From Ophthalmolycus amberensis (Eukaryota > Chordata > Actinopteri > Perciformes > Zoarcidae), in assembly GCA_024529925.1 (NCBI GenBank), contig JAFEUB010001124.1, positions 124,001-188,000 of the forward strand: 64,000 nucleotides of DNA, in the 5' to 3' direction. Below the pieces are notes generated by a model. It did not search any database. It worked only from the letters and a program-made list of their open reading frames with translations, and was not told where the DNA came from. The position numbers and the translations under genes were made by a program. Position 1 is the first letter of the stretch. Each line of letters begins with the position of its first letter. Positions 47,101-60,300 of the stretch are shown piece by piece.

Positions 47101-47166
47101 TTTACCAGGACTAATCAGTTTCTTTACTATTCCTTCCTCGAGAAGCTTGCGTGCCTCTTCCTCCAT
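44164..47166 (-). CDS. aip: Aryl hydrocarbon receptor-interacting protein
   Basis: Six minus-strand coding exons fit in phase: 47068-47166, 46296-46478, 46028-46216, 45284-45460, 44999-45140 and 44164-44423, together 349 residues (330 in human). The N-terminal two exons and the third form the FKBP-like domain (GELSTFPNGTK; VVFHYRTS; DDSRTMGGRSKPMELILGKK; PLVSQSLRNISAGKDPLEGQ). The rest are TPR motifs (VWAMTDEEKLELVPQIHEEG; LDHMITPLLLNYCQCKLL; ENVKAFYKRAKAHAAVW) that bind the Hsp90 MEEVD tail. AIP is a cytosolic co-chaperone that holds the AhR-Hsp90 complex and binds PDE4A5. The closing helix ends RYKDLFNY and is followed by 18 extra residues (NATPATATTVSLPRVLFL) absent from human AIP. The ATG at 47166 gives MEEEARKLLEEGIVKK, equivalent to the mammalian start. 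AIP rather than AIPL1 is preferred from the exon 4-6 sequence and the neighbours. Confidence 0.93.
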
Positions 47167-47640
47167 CCTTGACCGAGTCTCAATTAACGAGAGATGACGA
47201 TGTTTGCCGAAGCCACCAACCGAGTCGTTTCGTGGGACGTCCCTCTGCGCCTCACAGCGCCCTCTAGACGTAGCCTGCGCGAGTCTACAATAACAACAGA
47301 CACAAAAGTGTCATGGAAAATATACATAACGAATCAAGTACTAGTACGCTATATGAAGCACTGTCTCTTATTTTATGGAAACCTAAATCTGCCGTCTAAA
47401 TTCCACACCGTTTTGTGATCACAATCAGTTTACTTCAAATCTGAATAGATTGATTTTGACTGTTGTAGAATACCAGCAGGCTAAATATCTAATTTATTCC
47501 TAATATTTTAGAGTTCCTGCATCTCTTGGCTTCCTCAATTTTTCCACACCTTGCCACTGCGAAAAATAGTGCTGGTTTGACTCCTGCAATTTAAATAGGC
47601 CAGAAACCGCTGCTAGATATCTAAAATAAAGTAATTAACA
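47167..47640. promoter_or_regulatory. aip upstream region
   Basis: The region directly upstream of the aip ATG is GC-richer than its surroundings to about 47290, consistent with a promoter, but I see no TATA box. No divergent gene was recognised. The frame 47194-47418 on the other strand has no known motif. Confidence 0.3.
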
Positions 47641-47699
47641 GTTGATTGTCTCCCTTGCTCCGACCACACATCTTCTGATCTCAACTTCACACCTGTAAA

Positions 47700-48115
47700 G
47701 TGTTGTGACTGCATCTTACACAATGTTGATGCTTTGCCACTTATGCGCCATCAGCTATCAAACTTCTCTCTGATGGAACCAGCTCCCAGATTCAGCACGG
47801 GAGGCAGACACCTTCTCGAAATTTAAGAATAAGCTTAAGACCTTCGTCTTTTATAACGCTTATGGCCGGCTCAGGCTTGTCTTGGAGCAGTCTCTAGTTA
47901 TGCTGCTGTAGGCCTAGACGGGTGGGGGGACTTCCGAGGGTACACTCTAATCCTCCTCTCCCTCTGTACGTTGTCATGTCCCATGAATGCATGTTACTAA
48001 TTTGGCTTCTTCACCAGAGTCTTTGTGCTTTCTCCCCTCACAGGTTTCCATGGATCGGGGTTACACCTTGGATCATGGTTGCACCTTTTGCCGTGGACAA
48101 AGTCATGGTATAATA
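47700..48115 (+). repeat. LINE-like 3' region, third copy
   Basis: It includes 'ggaaccagctcccagattca', 'taagcttaagaccttcgtct', 'ggggggacttccgagggtac' and 'aggtttccatggatcggggt'. The last phrase also occurs at 3430-3447. Order and wording fit a Rex1/L2-type teleost LINE, degenerate and without an ORF. Confidence 0.6.
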
Positions 48116-48539
48116 TACATGTCATGAAAAATGTCATCCTATAGTATGGCCTTTAAAGTCATAGTGTTTTATGTCAGAAAAATTGTAGTATAGTTTGTTT
48201 TAAAGGCATATGGTAACTTTGCCCTTGATTGGAAAAAATCTCAACTGGCACAAATTCAAATATACAAAAGTTTTATTGTAATTTCACAGTCATTATTCAC
48301 ACGACATAGAAAACACAGGCAGGACCAATCTCCTTCTTTTTTGTGTACAAATACAGCAATATCAGTTCATGGAGCGGAAACATAGTCGAGGCACTGAGTG
48401 GTTGAATTAGTAGTGGTCATTACAATGACAAGAAAAAACAACCATGTGACAACACATGTTTTGTTACAAGTGACACAATACAATTCATTTTAAGATAGCA
48501 AAGAAATAAATGTAGTGAAATGTAGTGTCTCGTGAAATG

Positions 48540-50919
48540 TCATTTTTCAAAATAGGGTAGGTAGAACAATTTGAAGCCTCTCCTTCCCCGGACAGCACAG
48601 CTGATGTATATCACATGGTACACTGTAGGAAATACAGGTTATGACATTGTTAATACCAACAAAACAAGGCATGCATTTACTGGTACAGGCTAAGGCCAAG
48701 CAAAACAAAAACTCTTGGAAACAATGGATCAATTTACCTCCAGGGATGAAGAGGAGAAATCCAGGTACAAAGAAAATAGCACTTGAAACACCTGTAAGGA
48801 CCGTTTTATTAGTTACAATGCAGTAAAAAGACAGTCACCAACTCGAATCAATGAAACCACACAACATTTTGGGAACTATGCCTATTTGCTTTGTTGCCAG
48901 GAGCTGGATGAGAGGATCGATACCACTCTCATGTCTGTACGCTCAATATGACGTTACAGCCATGAGACTGTTAGCTTAGCTTGGCACTGGAAAGAGCTAG
49001 CCTGGCTCCGTCCAAAGCTAATAGAATCAGTCTGAAGTTCAATGATTAACTTGTTTAATCCATACAAAAACTAAAGGTTCAAATTCCCCAAATGTCAAAA
49101 CATTCCTTTTTAAAAGAATCAAAAAATGTACTATACTGGTCGCAAAGAGTTATTCACATTATCTATTTCCTCCATTCATTCAGGGTGACATTAACTAAAA
49201 AAAGAAAACTGGCAACTTTAGTTTTACTTTTTTTTTCTGCCACTTGAAAAGTATTCTTACAGACAACCTTGTAAAGTATCTATCTTTTTTATTTCTCTCT
49301 TTCTTTTAAAGTATCTTATTTAATAGGTCCTGACGCTGTTGCAAACTACAACTGTAGTTTGTGTACTGTGCTGAATACAGCTGGTACATCTTAGGCCGAA
49401 CTGTCCCATTTATTCACTTGTTTTGTGTTTGTGAGTTAGTATTTTGGTTTAATTTGTTGGTTATTTGTTTCAAGAAATATTTGTTTCATTCACAGCTTTT
49501 CAGCATCTGTATCAGCTCATACAACAATCTACAGCTTTCTGATGATTTAGGGAAAACTATAACTATAAAAATAACCTTGCATCTGGACTATATGATTTAT
49601 TGTGTCATTTCTGGACACTAAAATAGTTTATTTTCCTTTTTTCCTTACCTGCATTTGGATTCAGCTGTATGACAACACCCGTGAAAATAAGAGCTAAAAT
49701 TAAACAATACAAAAAGTACATCAGTGATCTCATTTATATATATATAAATAAATGACATACTTCTTCTTTCCATTAGATTACTAGTTCGAACAAAATGTGT
49801 TACAGAGAGAGAATCAACAAGGGTACAAAGTTCAGTGTGCCAAACATGTCCCTGACTGACACAACACTGAACAAACTACCTTTTAATCTCTAACTTTCTG
49901 TGCCATTTAAATATTTCACATTTTAGTCATTTAGTCATATGATCTACTTCATCCAAGAAGAAAACGATAACACATTTTTATTTCCTGAACCATCTTCTGT
50001 ACATTTCAAGTAACTACTCTTAAAAGGGTCAGAGCTATTATGCAAATACATTATTCATGTGACATTCGAATATTCATGAGGACAAACCTGTGAAAATGTG
50101 AGCAAAACAGGAGCATAAGACCGAATAATTAAAATGAAAGTATTCCTCTTTGAATTTAGCATTTATCACAGCAAAATCATTCTGGTTGTATATTTTACAC
50201 GTAATGAGTAAACAACTCACCAACTCCAGTGATGAGGAGAAGGAATGAAGCGAAAACAACTCTTCTGTTTTTCTTCACCAGCGGATGGGACACCCACCTG
50301 TGAAAATATTCTTTAAAGTAAATATGTTTATCTGTGTGTGTATGTGTGTGTGTGTGTGTGTGTTCTCACCCGCAGCAGTGTGCAGACAGCTGTGTGACTG
50401 AACTCAAGGTGCTGAAGGACCACTGGGAGCTGCAGTAAGACAGAGTGGCCGGGTCGCTGTGGAGAGAGAGCAGGAACAGACTTTATCTCACTTTTCAAAG
50501 CACATGGTGGTCTACGATCAAACGTTCCACCTGTAGGACCCACCTGATTTTAAAGAAATTATTGAAGGAGGAATTGCCATTGCTGCCCAAGACAGTCTTC
50601 ATTTTCCAGATTCTAAAGACGCAGCACAGATAATAAGAGAGCAGCAGTTTAAAGTAAATCATTTATTCATTATGATTATTTTTTATAGTAGTTGAAAGTG
50701 TACCTGATATTTTAGGTTACTGTGTTCAGGGGAGCCGGCAGCAGCAGCAGGAGAGGGATGAGTCTGAGGTTTGGAGAAAGTTAGAGGACCAAATGTCATC
50801 TCTCCTCCTTCTCTGTCGTTGTCTCTGCCCTTCCATCCCTCCGCCTCTCCATCAGACACAGCTCCCTCCTCGTCTCCCTCCAACGCAAAGGCATCATCGA
50901 TACTAAACTGCGTGGCCAT
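48540..50919 (-). CDS. tmem134: Transmembrane protein 134
   Basis: Seven minus-strand exons: 50704-50919, 50544-50612, 50370-50456, 50221-50297, 49649-49693, 48738-48791 and 48540-48622. The start MATQFSIDDAFAL, the CSSQWSFSTLSSVTQLS block, HPLVKKNRRVVFASFLLL, AIFFVPGFLLFIPG and the end VYHVIYI...GFKLFYLPYFEK match TMEM134 along its length. It is a small protein with two predicted membrane helices (in exons 4-5 and 6-7); its function is poorly known. All junctions from exon 2 on agree in phase, but exon 2 does not fit exon 1. The obvious acceptor (CTTTAG at 50613) puts NLENED in frame and then hits a stop. An acceptor 16 bases further on restores the frame and drops those residues, giving about 204 residues. 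Either there is a 1-base sequence error, a real frameshift, or use of the second acceptor. A non-coding first exon may lie at 51369-51520 (donor ACA/GTAAGT). Confidence 0.88.
48850..49090. repeat. Interspersed percomorph repeat in tmem134 intron
   Basis: The phrases 'gagaggatcgataccactct', 'gttagcttagcttggcactg' and 'agctagcctggctccgtcca' are typical of a repeat scattered through percomorph genomes. I cannot assign the class. It lies between exons 5 and 6. Confidence 0.55.
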
Positions 50920-53565
50920 GGTGATAGCCTTTTACACGCTGAGGGCCTGTGGCTTGGTGCTCACTGTTGGTTCAGAGTAAAGATCAGTGCTACTCACAGT
51001 GCGCGTGCTCACACCTTGGAGAAACATTTTGTGGAAGTTAAGTTGTTATTAAGTTACGGGTCATTTTTGCTCATGCATTTCTTATATACGCGCTCACATG
51101 CCTGGGCTGTGACGTTAAGTGTTACGCACAAATAAATAGTCTGGCGTCCCACATCACCTCTATGCAATATAACTTAGCGTTAACTAATGTTTACTACGCT
51201 AAAAGGGCGAATGTAGCCATACAGTCAGGAAAAATATACAGTACTGCCTCGACTCGGACTACATATTTTAGCAGACTGGACCGAAGTTAACTAAAATGAA
51301 CCAGCAGCTAACTGGCCATTGTTTGTGCTCTTTCCGCTAGTCGATCAGATGACCAGGAGGAAGACTTACTGTCTGAAGTAAACTTTAACTCCGGCAAGGC
51401 TGAACCCGACTCCACGTTGTGAAGACACAGGTCACATACTTGTACACTCTGGAAATTATCTTCCAAGTCTTCCTGGCACTTTTGATCTCGAGAGCAGAGC
51501 GATACAAGATTTTGCAAAAGTTTTGAGTGTCTCGTTCTATTTTTAAAAATCCGGATATCGATTGCTCATGTCTGAATCCGCCCAAGGAGGAGTCACTTAG
51601 TCGAGTGTCGGGTTGTCGATCGACACTCACTGGTAGAGTAGAAGTATAGGCAGTATCTGTGGTATAAGTATACAAGTACTAATCCCACACTAAAAAAAAT
51701 ACAAAGTACTTAATGTAGAAAAATGGCTTATGTTACTGTTATAGGCTGCTATTATATCATTAGAGAATGTGCATTAATGTGTAAGCATCATTTCACTGTT
51801 TTCAGACAATTTCAGAAAATATTGACTTACTTATCCTCAAAATGCTTGTTATGAGGATAATTTAAGGACCAATAGTCCAAATTCAAAATGAATTAAAATT
51901 ATTAAACTATGAAGGAAACTATGACGGAAAAGCAGCAAATCCTCACATTTGATAATCTGAATCCATGAAATGCATTTTTACATGAAAAACAATGATCAAA
52001 ATAGTTTTTATCAATTGGCTTGCCGATTAATCAACTGATTGTTTCAGCTACTTCTATATATATTGTTTGGTAGATTAGTTTAATTGATAACAATACACCA
52101 TATTTTATAAGATCTTCGTATGTTTTTCATACAAAAGTATTAATCTGTAGGAACTAGTTACTAAATCTATAAAATAAATGTACCGGAATAAAAGGTAGAG
52201 TATTTCCCTCTCAAGTGCACTTAGTTACATTCCACCAATGCATGAAAAGACTTGTTAGTACCCTTCATTGGAATGATTTAACATCACAAAAGTGTTCTTA
52301 CTATATACATAAAAATGCTTGGTTTAAGGAGTCTTTAGGGATAAAACCACCCTAGAAATGACACAAGTCAAGTTGTCTCTTAATTTAGTTGTTAAATGGG
52401 CAAGACTTCAGGGATGGTTATTATGTTATTTGGTAAGTCTCTTAAATGTATAAACAAAAGGAAATCGCTGAAAAGTAACTGACAGCTGCTATACTTAGTG
52501 GTAAATCAAATTGACTGAAGTCCCTCCAGCTGTCCTCTTAACAATACCAATACTCCCCAACAAACTGTACTTAAAAATGTACGAATTAATTTAATGATCC
52601 CATTAAAACACTTATTGTCACTCTGCCTCCATCAATTTGGCACATCAATGATACGTTATGATTGTTGTCCACAAATGTGGTAACATTGTTTTCTGCCAAT
52701 TAGAAGACACTCAGCTTGTTTTTCTCCCACTACGCTGTTGTCCGTATATAGTAATGCAACCTTTAGCAAAATCAAATTATGTGAAACACTTCATGCAAAA
52801 ACATTCTGATAATTGGAAATGAGCCAAAGTGAAACTTACCGCCAACTACTAATGAATATGTTTCACATGTCAAGATGAGCAGTTATGATTGATGATAAAA
52901 AATACCTGGACTTAAGTACTGATATATTAAGTAATAAAATACTATATATTTCAATGCAATGAATGCCAAACAGGAGCATAAATTGTCCCACTTGATAGTG
53001 TTGCCAACATGTGAAATCATGGGATTTCCAGTAAGTCAGAAGACCTGCATTATGCAAACAAACATCTCTAAACCAATAAGCACCAGATTAGTCATTGATG
53101 GTTGCAGCTTTGAGGAGCAGACCGTTAGAGGTGGTAGATGGAGTGAACAGTGTCGGGTGTGGCAGAAATATCGCGGGTAAAAAAACAACTGGTCACTGAA
53201 TTTGGATACATTTGGAAATTCAAGGTGTGAGTTTTTAATGTTTCTCTGACTTTTGTTGTTGATTATGCAATGAACAGAAGCAATATTTCGTACAGTGTAT
53301 TATACATTATTTTTGTTATTTATCTTCTGAAGTTTTCTTGGGATTAATCTCTGGCAATGGTGTATTTAATGCAAATCTAAGCTGTAGCTAAATGATTACA
53401 GTTTCAAAAGTTTCAATAGTGTTTCAACATGTTTCACAGATTGCACCACATTATTGATCTTCTGCCCGGCTTGGTGCCATATTCAGTTTGAAATCCTCAC
53501 TTGCAAAACAACTTCAGCAACTTGCCAATTTCAATTTACTCCCTTTGCTCCGTTTTCCGCTTTAG
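50920..53565. promoter_or_regulatory. Divergent region between tmem134 and serping1
   Basis: The two genes are read away from each other. 51000-51620 probably holds the tmem134 promoter and its non-coding exon. 53030-53180 is less AT-rich and has an octamer-like ATGCAAA at about 53052, a possible part of the serping1 promoter. The rest is AT-rich with no gene or clear repeat. Confidence 0.3.
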
Positions 53566-56500
53566 ATGAAACTACAGGCTGTACTTTGCCTCGTGCTGAT
53601 GCTCAATTATGAGGTAAACTTACTAGAATAATGTAGAATAAGCTCCTTATACAGTCGCTCTGGTTGAATGTTTACCATTATCTTCTATATAAAATATTGA
53701 CCAAAGTGCTTAAACCTCATCCTTCTTGCCTCTTGAATTCATCAACTTTCCCTCACATGTTTGAACTCCGTCTTTCTACTTAGCTTTCTTCATGCATAGA
53801 TCTCCGAGTGGTACCTGGTTCCTCTCTGGAGCTGCCCTGTCTTTCATTTCAAACTGACCTCACTGGAGCGGCCATCACCTGGAAATTCAATGGTCTTTAT
53901 ATATTTTATAACTACCACCACTATTGTCACTGTTTTGCAAAAGTACACAGTTATGTATGTATTCAGTTTGATCTTTTCTTAATGCAGGGGAAGATGTACA
54001 TGTCAGTGCTCAGTCGCCTGGCTTGCCTCGAGTTAAACAAGATGGCTTGTATCTCTCTATATCCCCTGTTACTGCTGCCAACGAGGGCGAGTACTTGTGT
54101 TTGATAAAAAAGAACGACATGGAGATGATAAGGACATACCACGTTACAGTTGATGGTGAAGATCATAGATGCACACTACTCTTTTACCTTTATGGAACAT
54201 TTTGACAAGAGTATATATATCAAATTTACAAATCTAACATTCAGCAATATGCTCGACTCTAAAAGAGTTTGTGCATTTCTTTTCAGCATTCGTTACCTAT
54301 ACCATCAAGGTAATCGAGGGCTTTACTCCTCACCTCCCGTGCCATTTCCCACCTTCCAACCAAGTCAAGGCCAATGCACTTTGGTTCAAAGAGACAGGTA
54401 AGAGGAAACAGTTGCACCTTGAAGACGATCCGACAGCTGAAGATAATAGAGTGGAGCAGCTTTATCCACTCGACCATGATCAGACCATCATCATCAGAGA
54501 CATTGTCATGGAGGATGCTGGAAATTACACATGTCAATCTGCTGAGGGAGAGAAGCTGAGCTCTGTATATATCATTGTTGAAGGTAGGTTTGACAACCTT
54601 TTCTATATACCTAAAATGAAATGAAATAAGGTCATTTTTTCTTATTAATAAAAAAAAAACAGGTACATTTAACCATCTGCTTAACTTTCTTTCAGTTCCT
54701 CCTAGCGCTGTTCCTCCCTCCTGCAGCAGCTTCACCACAGCGTGGGAGGCCTGCCAGGACGAGAACGATCGCACAGGGGAACCCATGTTGCAGGAATCCA
54801 TCACAGAGTTTTCCATGAAGCTGTATTCTTACCTCAGAGAATCACAACCCTCCAGCAACTTGCTCTTCTCTCCTATCAGTATCAGCGGGATGCTGTCCCA
54901 TTTGTTGTTAGGTAAGACAAAGGAAGCAGGTCCTCATTTTTTATTTTGAAACAACATAATGATACATAATGATAAATCATTATTCTTGTATACTCTAAAA
55001 GTTTTATTTTTTATTTTCAACAATTCCCATGAAAAGACTAAAACCAACAATGAATTGAAGTATTGTCTTGGCGTCAAAATTCTGATATAGCTTATTCCTC
55101 TGTGCCACAGACCTCCACTTTTAGAAACACATTAATGAGCCACACTGTTGCAAAGTGTGATGTGTTGCTTCATCACGACGAATGTGGGCACTGTAGATTA
55201 CTTTCGGTTGATCCCATACACCATCCTGCTGACAGAAATTGCACCAAACCCTACACAATTTCCTCCAAATGTTCAAAACTACAGAGCCCAACTGTGGTAC
55301 TTGTTTTATGTTTTGTCAAATATGTATACATTCATACATTCATGTTTTCATGGAATTTGAGAATATAAAAAACATAGAACACCACCAATATCCTTTAAGA
55401 TTCTTTGGTCTAACAAGGATGAATCTTAGCAAAATGAATCATTGTCTTGGAAGTTACATAAAAATGTTAATCACTTTGAAATGTCACTGGAGTTTTTCTC
55501 TACTTATGTTCAATGTCATGCATAACCTGCAGCCTTCAATATCACTCTAAAGTACAGTATATATCATTCCTATATTGTCTTTTCTTCATCATGTTCAGGT
55601 GCAAGGGGTGACACCCGTAAAGCCATTGAGAGGGCTGTCTGTGTGCCTCATGACTTCCACTGTGTTCACCTCCAGATGAAGAAGCTGAGAGAGAAGTTGG
55701 CCGGCTCCTTGCAGATGGCTTCTCAGATCTACTATAACCCACGTATTACTATCACAAGCTCACAAAATGGCTCCTCTTCAGTCAAAGAGCTAGATGCAGA
55801 GGTTCTGAGTGCTCATAAAAGGATCTCTATCTCCGCAGCTCATCATGATTTATCTGTTCTCTTCCTCAGAAATGAACCTCAGCGAATCCTTTACTAACCA
55901 GTCCATCCAGTTCTATGAAGCGGAGCCCACCAGGCTGCTGGAAACCAGCGAGGACAACACACAGATGATCAACAGCTGGGTGGCAAATAAGACCAACAAT
56001 AAAATCAAACACTTGGTCGACTCCGTGCCAGCCAGTACACAGCTGATGCTGCTCAACGCTGTCACCTTTAGTGGTCAGTGTCCTATGTTGCGTGTATGTG
56101 CATGAGGAAATGGTGGAAGCTAATAAAGAATGTGTCTGTCTGTGTCAGGTCAGTGGAAGGTCAAGTATGATATGAAACCCAGGAAAGGACTTTTCACAAA
56201 ACTGGATGGTGATCTGGAGAAGGTGTCTGTCCTCTATCACCAGAAATACATGGCGGCTATGACGTATGTAGTTGAGCTAAAGGCACAGGTAAGCAACAGA
56301 CACCTTAACCCACCCATTCACATACTGTACACAGTAGAGGTTTTCAAACAGTGAGGAGAGCCAAAGATACTGTGTCAAAATGTGCACTCTTTCACAGAGA
56401 CATTACTCAATCAAATCTGACTTCACAGACATGAGACACACGTGTTTATAGTCGGCGAGGCTTACAGTTTGTATATATCATTTTAAAAACAAAGAGGAGG

Positions 56501-57409
56501 AAGCTCTTTATAACTTCAGAACTTGCTTGAGAATCATCACGTTTTAAGTTTTCTCCACTATCAAAGTAATCCAGTGGAAGTTGTGTGTACATTCATGAGT
56601 ACATTGCAAACATGAACTGCTAATAGTTCATTTAGCTTACTATTAATGTCGCAAATTCTCTTGCTCTTCTATTTTTCCGCAGGTGGCAAGGTTTGCCCTG
56701 ACGGGTGACAGCAGTCTTTACATCCTGCTACCTCGCTCCAACAAAGTGACTGACCTGCAGCAGGTGGAGGAAAGGATGACGGACACGGCTGTGCGTCAAA
56801 TGATAGAAAAATTTAAAACAACACCTCCTCAGCATATCGAGGTCACTCTGCCCCAAATCAAATTGGATATCCAGCCAGACATGAACATACTTATGAAGAA
56901 ATTAGGTTTGTTCATCTTTCATGATCTTTTCTGTCCGTCAGACTCATTCAGCTCATTAATACCACAAATTGAAAATCACCTATGCTTTCAGCTTTAGCTT
57001 CCAGCCAGTAGACATTCAGTAATTAAGTCTCATTTGTGAAATAACCATACCTTCTGCTATTTGATCTCCCTCTAGCTGATTCAATTACTTTGCTTCCGCC
57101 CCTTCTTTTTTCCCTTACTATCACCTTTCCACTCTTTTTTTCTCCCGGTTCCCCCAACTAGGACTGTCGTCACTCTTCGAGGGTGCCAACATGTGTGGTC
57201 TCTACTCAGAAGAGAGGGTTATTCTGGACGATGCCAGACACAGAGCCTTCCTCGCACTGACCGAACAAGGAGTTGAGGCCGGGGCCGTCACCGCTGTGTC
57301 GTTCTCTCGCTCCTTCCCTTCCTTCACTGCCATGCGGCCTTTCATCATGCTGCTGTGGAGCGACGGGGCCAATGTGCCACTCTTTATTGGCAGAGTGACC
57401 GACCCATGA
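53566..57409 (+). CDS. serping1: C1 inhibitor with two N-terminal Ig domains
   Basis: Ten exons fit in phase: 53566-53613, 53784-53892, 53988-54155, 54287-54583, 54696-54911, 55599-55742, 55870-56073, 56149-56288, 56683-56905 and 57162-57409 (598 residues). Exon 1 is a signal peptide (MKLQAVLCLVLMLNYE). Exons 2-3 make an Ig domain (LELPCLSF...ITWKFNG...NEGEYLCLI). Exon 4 makes a second (PHLPCHF...NALWFKETG...DAGNYTCQSA). Exons 5-10 are the serpin: FSMKLYSYL, NLLFSPISISGML, WVANKTNNKIKHLVDSVPAS, LYILLPRS, the hinge EQGVEAGAVTAVSF and the end PLFIGRVTDP. SERPING1 is a plasma protein that inactivates C1r, C1s, MASPs and kallikrein. The P1 residue appears to be Arg (SFSR/SFPSF), as in human. Ig domains in place of the mammalian mucin-like N terminus are, as I recall, a known trait of the teleost protein. 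The exon 2 donor (TG/GTCTTT) is weak but phase supports it. Confidence 0.93.
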
Positions 57410-57544
57410 GAGAGAGAGATTATATGTTATATTGGCACAATATAAATTCAGTAACAGCATTGCTTCAAGTAGTTACTGTACTAAAGTGAGCAGTGACCCT
57501 CACAAAAACATATATCTAAGCCAGGATGTGTTTTGATTTCAAAG

Positions 57545-57560
57545 ATGATGAATAAACACA
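57545..57560 (+). terminator. Likely serping1 poly(A) signal
   Basis: An AATAAA hexamer at about 57550 lies some 140 bases after the serping1 stop codon, a plausible end of the 3' untranslated region. Confidence 0.5.
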
Positions 57561-60184
57561 TATTAACACAACACAAATGCTGCCTGTCTTATGTTTTTGA
57601 AGAATGAAGTACAATAGAGGATCACATCGAAGGAAGACAGACGACCACTGAAACAACTTCAATTTATTTTGCGAAGAAGTTACACAAACCCACCACAGGA
57701 TGGCAGCCATACTGTGTGATTGACATTGAATACACAGGGACTACAGTAGTGAATTCCCCATCTCAATCGCCCCTGCCCTCCTGCATCAGTACAACTGTAA
57801 TCAATTTAAGGAAGACGAAGTGTCAAAATCTGTGACAGTAAAGGTTTTGTTTCTTAAAGCAATAGCTTGCTTGTTAAAGCACAGCAACTGAGCAAAAAAT
57901 ACCCTGAATCATCGTATTCACAAACAAACAAAAACACACTGATGGCATAGACTGTAAACACACCAGCATTCAGAATGATCAGCCATGGCTGCACTCTATT
58001 ATACAAGCTGATAGTGATTGCTAAACATGCAGCTGTATTGCAGATAAAATGATTACATAAGCAAAGCGGGGTCGATAGACAAGAGTCAGAAAATTCGGTG
58101 ACTGTAAACAAAACCAGCAGATCCAGAGACAGGAATAAGCAACCATCCAGCCTGAAATGTGAACTCTATTAGATCACTGTCACTCAGCCTAGCCTCAATC
58201 AAAGTACTGAGTATTCCCAGAAATGCATCTTTGATGCCTGGATAACATAATAATGTTGTTTTGGTTTGATTATCTCACTGCCAACGTGCTGGGAGTTTTG
58301 ATGTGCATAGAGAAAGTACTGAATAAACCTTGCACAACCCTCTCATTAAAGTCATTTATGGACTAACAGAAAATATGTACTGTTACACATGGTTTACTTT
58401 CAAGCTTCGATAATGCCCAAGCCCTTTTTTATTCTAAACCAAATTCACCACTGAAGGATCCATCTTTTTTGCAATCAACGATGAGACATTCACAAGGTTG
58501 TTGAAGGACACCAAGAATATGAGCAGCCGGATCGATTAAACAGTCAGAAAAACTCCCAGAGGCCACTGACTGACTGTGGGTGTGCTAATGTGAACCAGTG
58601 TATAGCCAGAGCTGTAGAGATAGATGAACCGGGGGGAGTCCATTTGATATCCTATCTGGCATTTATATAATTTAGTGATAGTCTAGAAACAAATCTTTGA
58701 ACATCGATAGTACATGGGGGCTAGACGCATAACATGCATGAGGGTTTTTTAATATCTTGGATCCTAGCCTGTGATCGTCCACTGTTCCGTGCTGCCATGC
58801 ATGCAGGGTGAAATCCCATTTTACCTCCTGAGGTTAACATGTAGGAGGGGGGACATTTCTACTAACAGCAAAGTTTTATCTCAGCTGGTAATCCTATGTC
58901 ACAGACATAGACACGGTAGTCCCAGTGTCTCGTCCATGGGATGAAATACATGCCACTATAGACCCGATATCTAATAGGTCAGAAGTAATGGGTTGAATGC
59001 AACTTTGAACACAGCAATGACTCCCTCTAATGGTTGATGTAGACTTCAGCCACATAACTTCTGAGATCATCTCAAGAACAGTTTCTGAGGGTGTACAAGG
59101 TATGTTATGGGACATTTTTAAAGTTTTCGGGGCAGCCCTATTCTCATAAATCAGATAACAGGATTTGAACAATTTTCAAATGTATACATTAGTGCTGCAA
59201 TATTGCCTTGCAGGGAGAAAATGTTGCATCATTCCCGACTCTGGTGGAGCCAGTGCTTGAAGTAAAGCCTAGAAGTGTAAGAGTTGCTTATTAGAATTAA
59301 AAGTAAAAAGGGGGTGTAAAATAAGTGTCAGCCTCCACCTTTTCGCTCAGCATTTTTGTTTTGTTTTTCCATTTTAATTCAGGTCTTATTGCTATTTCTT
59401 CTCTATTACGTGCATTAGTTTTAGAAAATTGCTAATGAGGACCAAAATAAATCATTAATACTACTACTATTAAAATTGGAAAAAGTGCCAGTACTCCCCT
59501 TACTCTCATGTTGGCTTGTGTATCAGCCTGTATCAGAAAATAAACATTACATTCTGAATTTCTACAGTGAATAACATATAAGCTACGACGAGATATTGCT
59601 GATGTTAATGTTTAAGTAAGGGCGCTGGAGGTAGTAGATGAAGAAAGCAACTTGAAAAAATGTCACGTCGAAGCTATAGCCAACTACCATCTGAAAATGA
59701 CCAAGGCCAGGTTTAAGTGCAGTCCACATGTTTACATATTTCGTTGTTTGTCATGGTACCAAAGTGTAAAATGTAGAAGAGCTGGTACTGCGTACTGGTG
59801 AGTACCAGCCCACTTTGAGCATAAAGATGCAGTGAAGCGAAGGTACAAACGGCACCTCCAAAAAGCAATATCCGTTCAGCTTTTCCTCAGGAAAATCAAA
59901 AGGAGCGGCCAGAGGTAACACATCAAGATATGTCCCATTCTTAAAGTTGCTCTATAACCGTCTGGCAATGGGAAAGAGAGATGGCACACACACCATTGGC
60001 AACTTCAGTGTCCCCCAGCCAGGAAGGCTCACACCACTGAGGGATGTCGTGGGGGCGCCAGACGAGTTCTGTCTTGAATGTGTCTTTCATGTCCTTTATT
60101 CACTGGAGCCCTCTGTCCGAAAAAAAAAAAAAAAAAAAACACACTGCAGAAGTACCCCCTTGGATGCCCCTAGGGTAGATCAAA

Positions 60185-60300
60185 CATGATGAAGTGCCCT
60201 TTATGGTGCCCTTCCAGTTGAGAAAACATGTTGAAGTGCCCTTTAATAAGGTGGCCTTCGAATTTAGAAGACATGTTGCAGTGCCATATAGGTCGCCCTA
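60185..60300. repeat. Degenerate 45-base tandem repeat
   Basis: The words 'tgaagtgccctttatggtgc', 'tgaagtgccctttaataagg' and 'tgcagtgccatataggtcgc' follow each other at regular distance, each next to ACATG(T/A)TG. This reads as an old minisatellite or repeat-family fragment. Confidence 0.6.
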
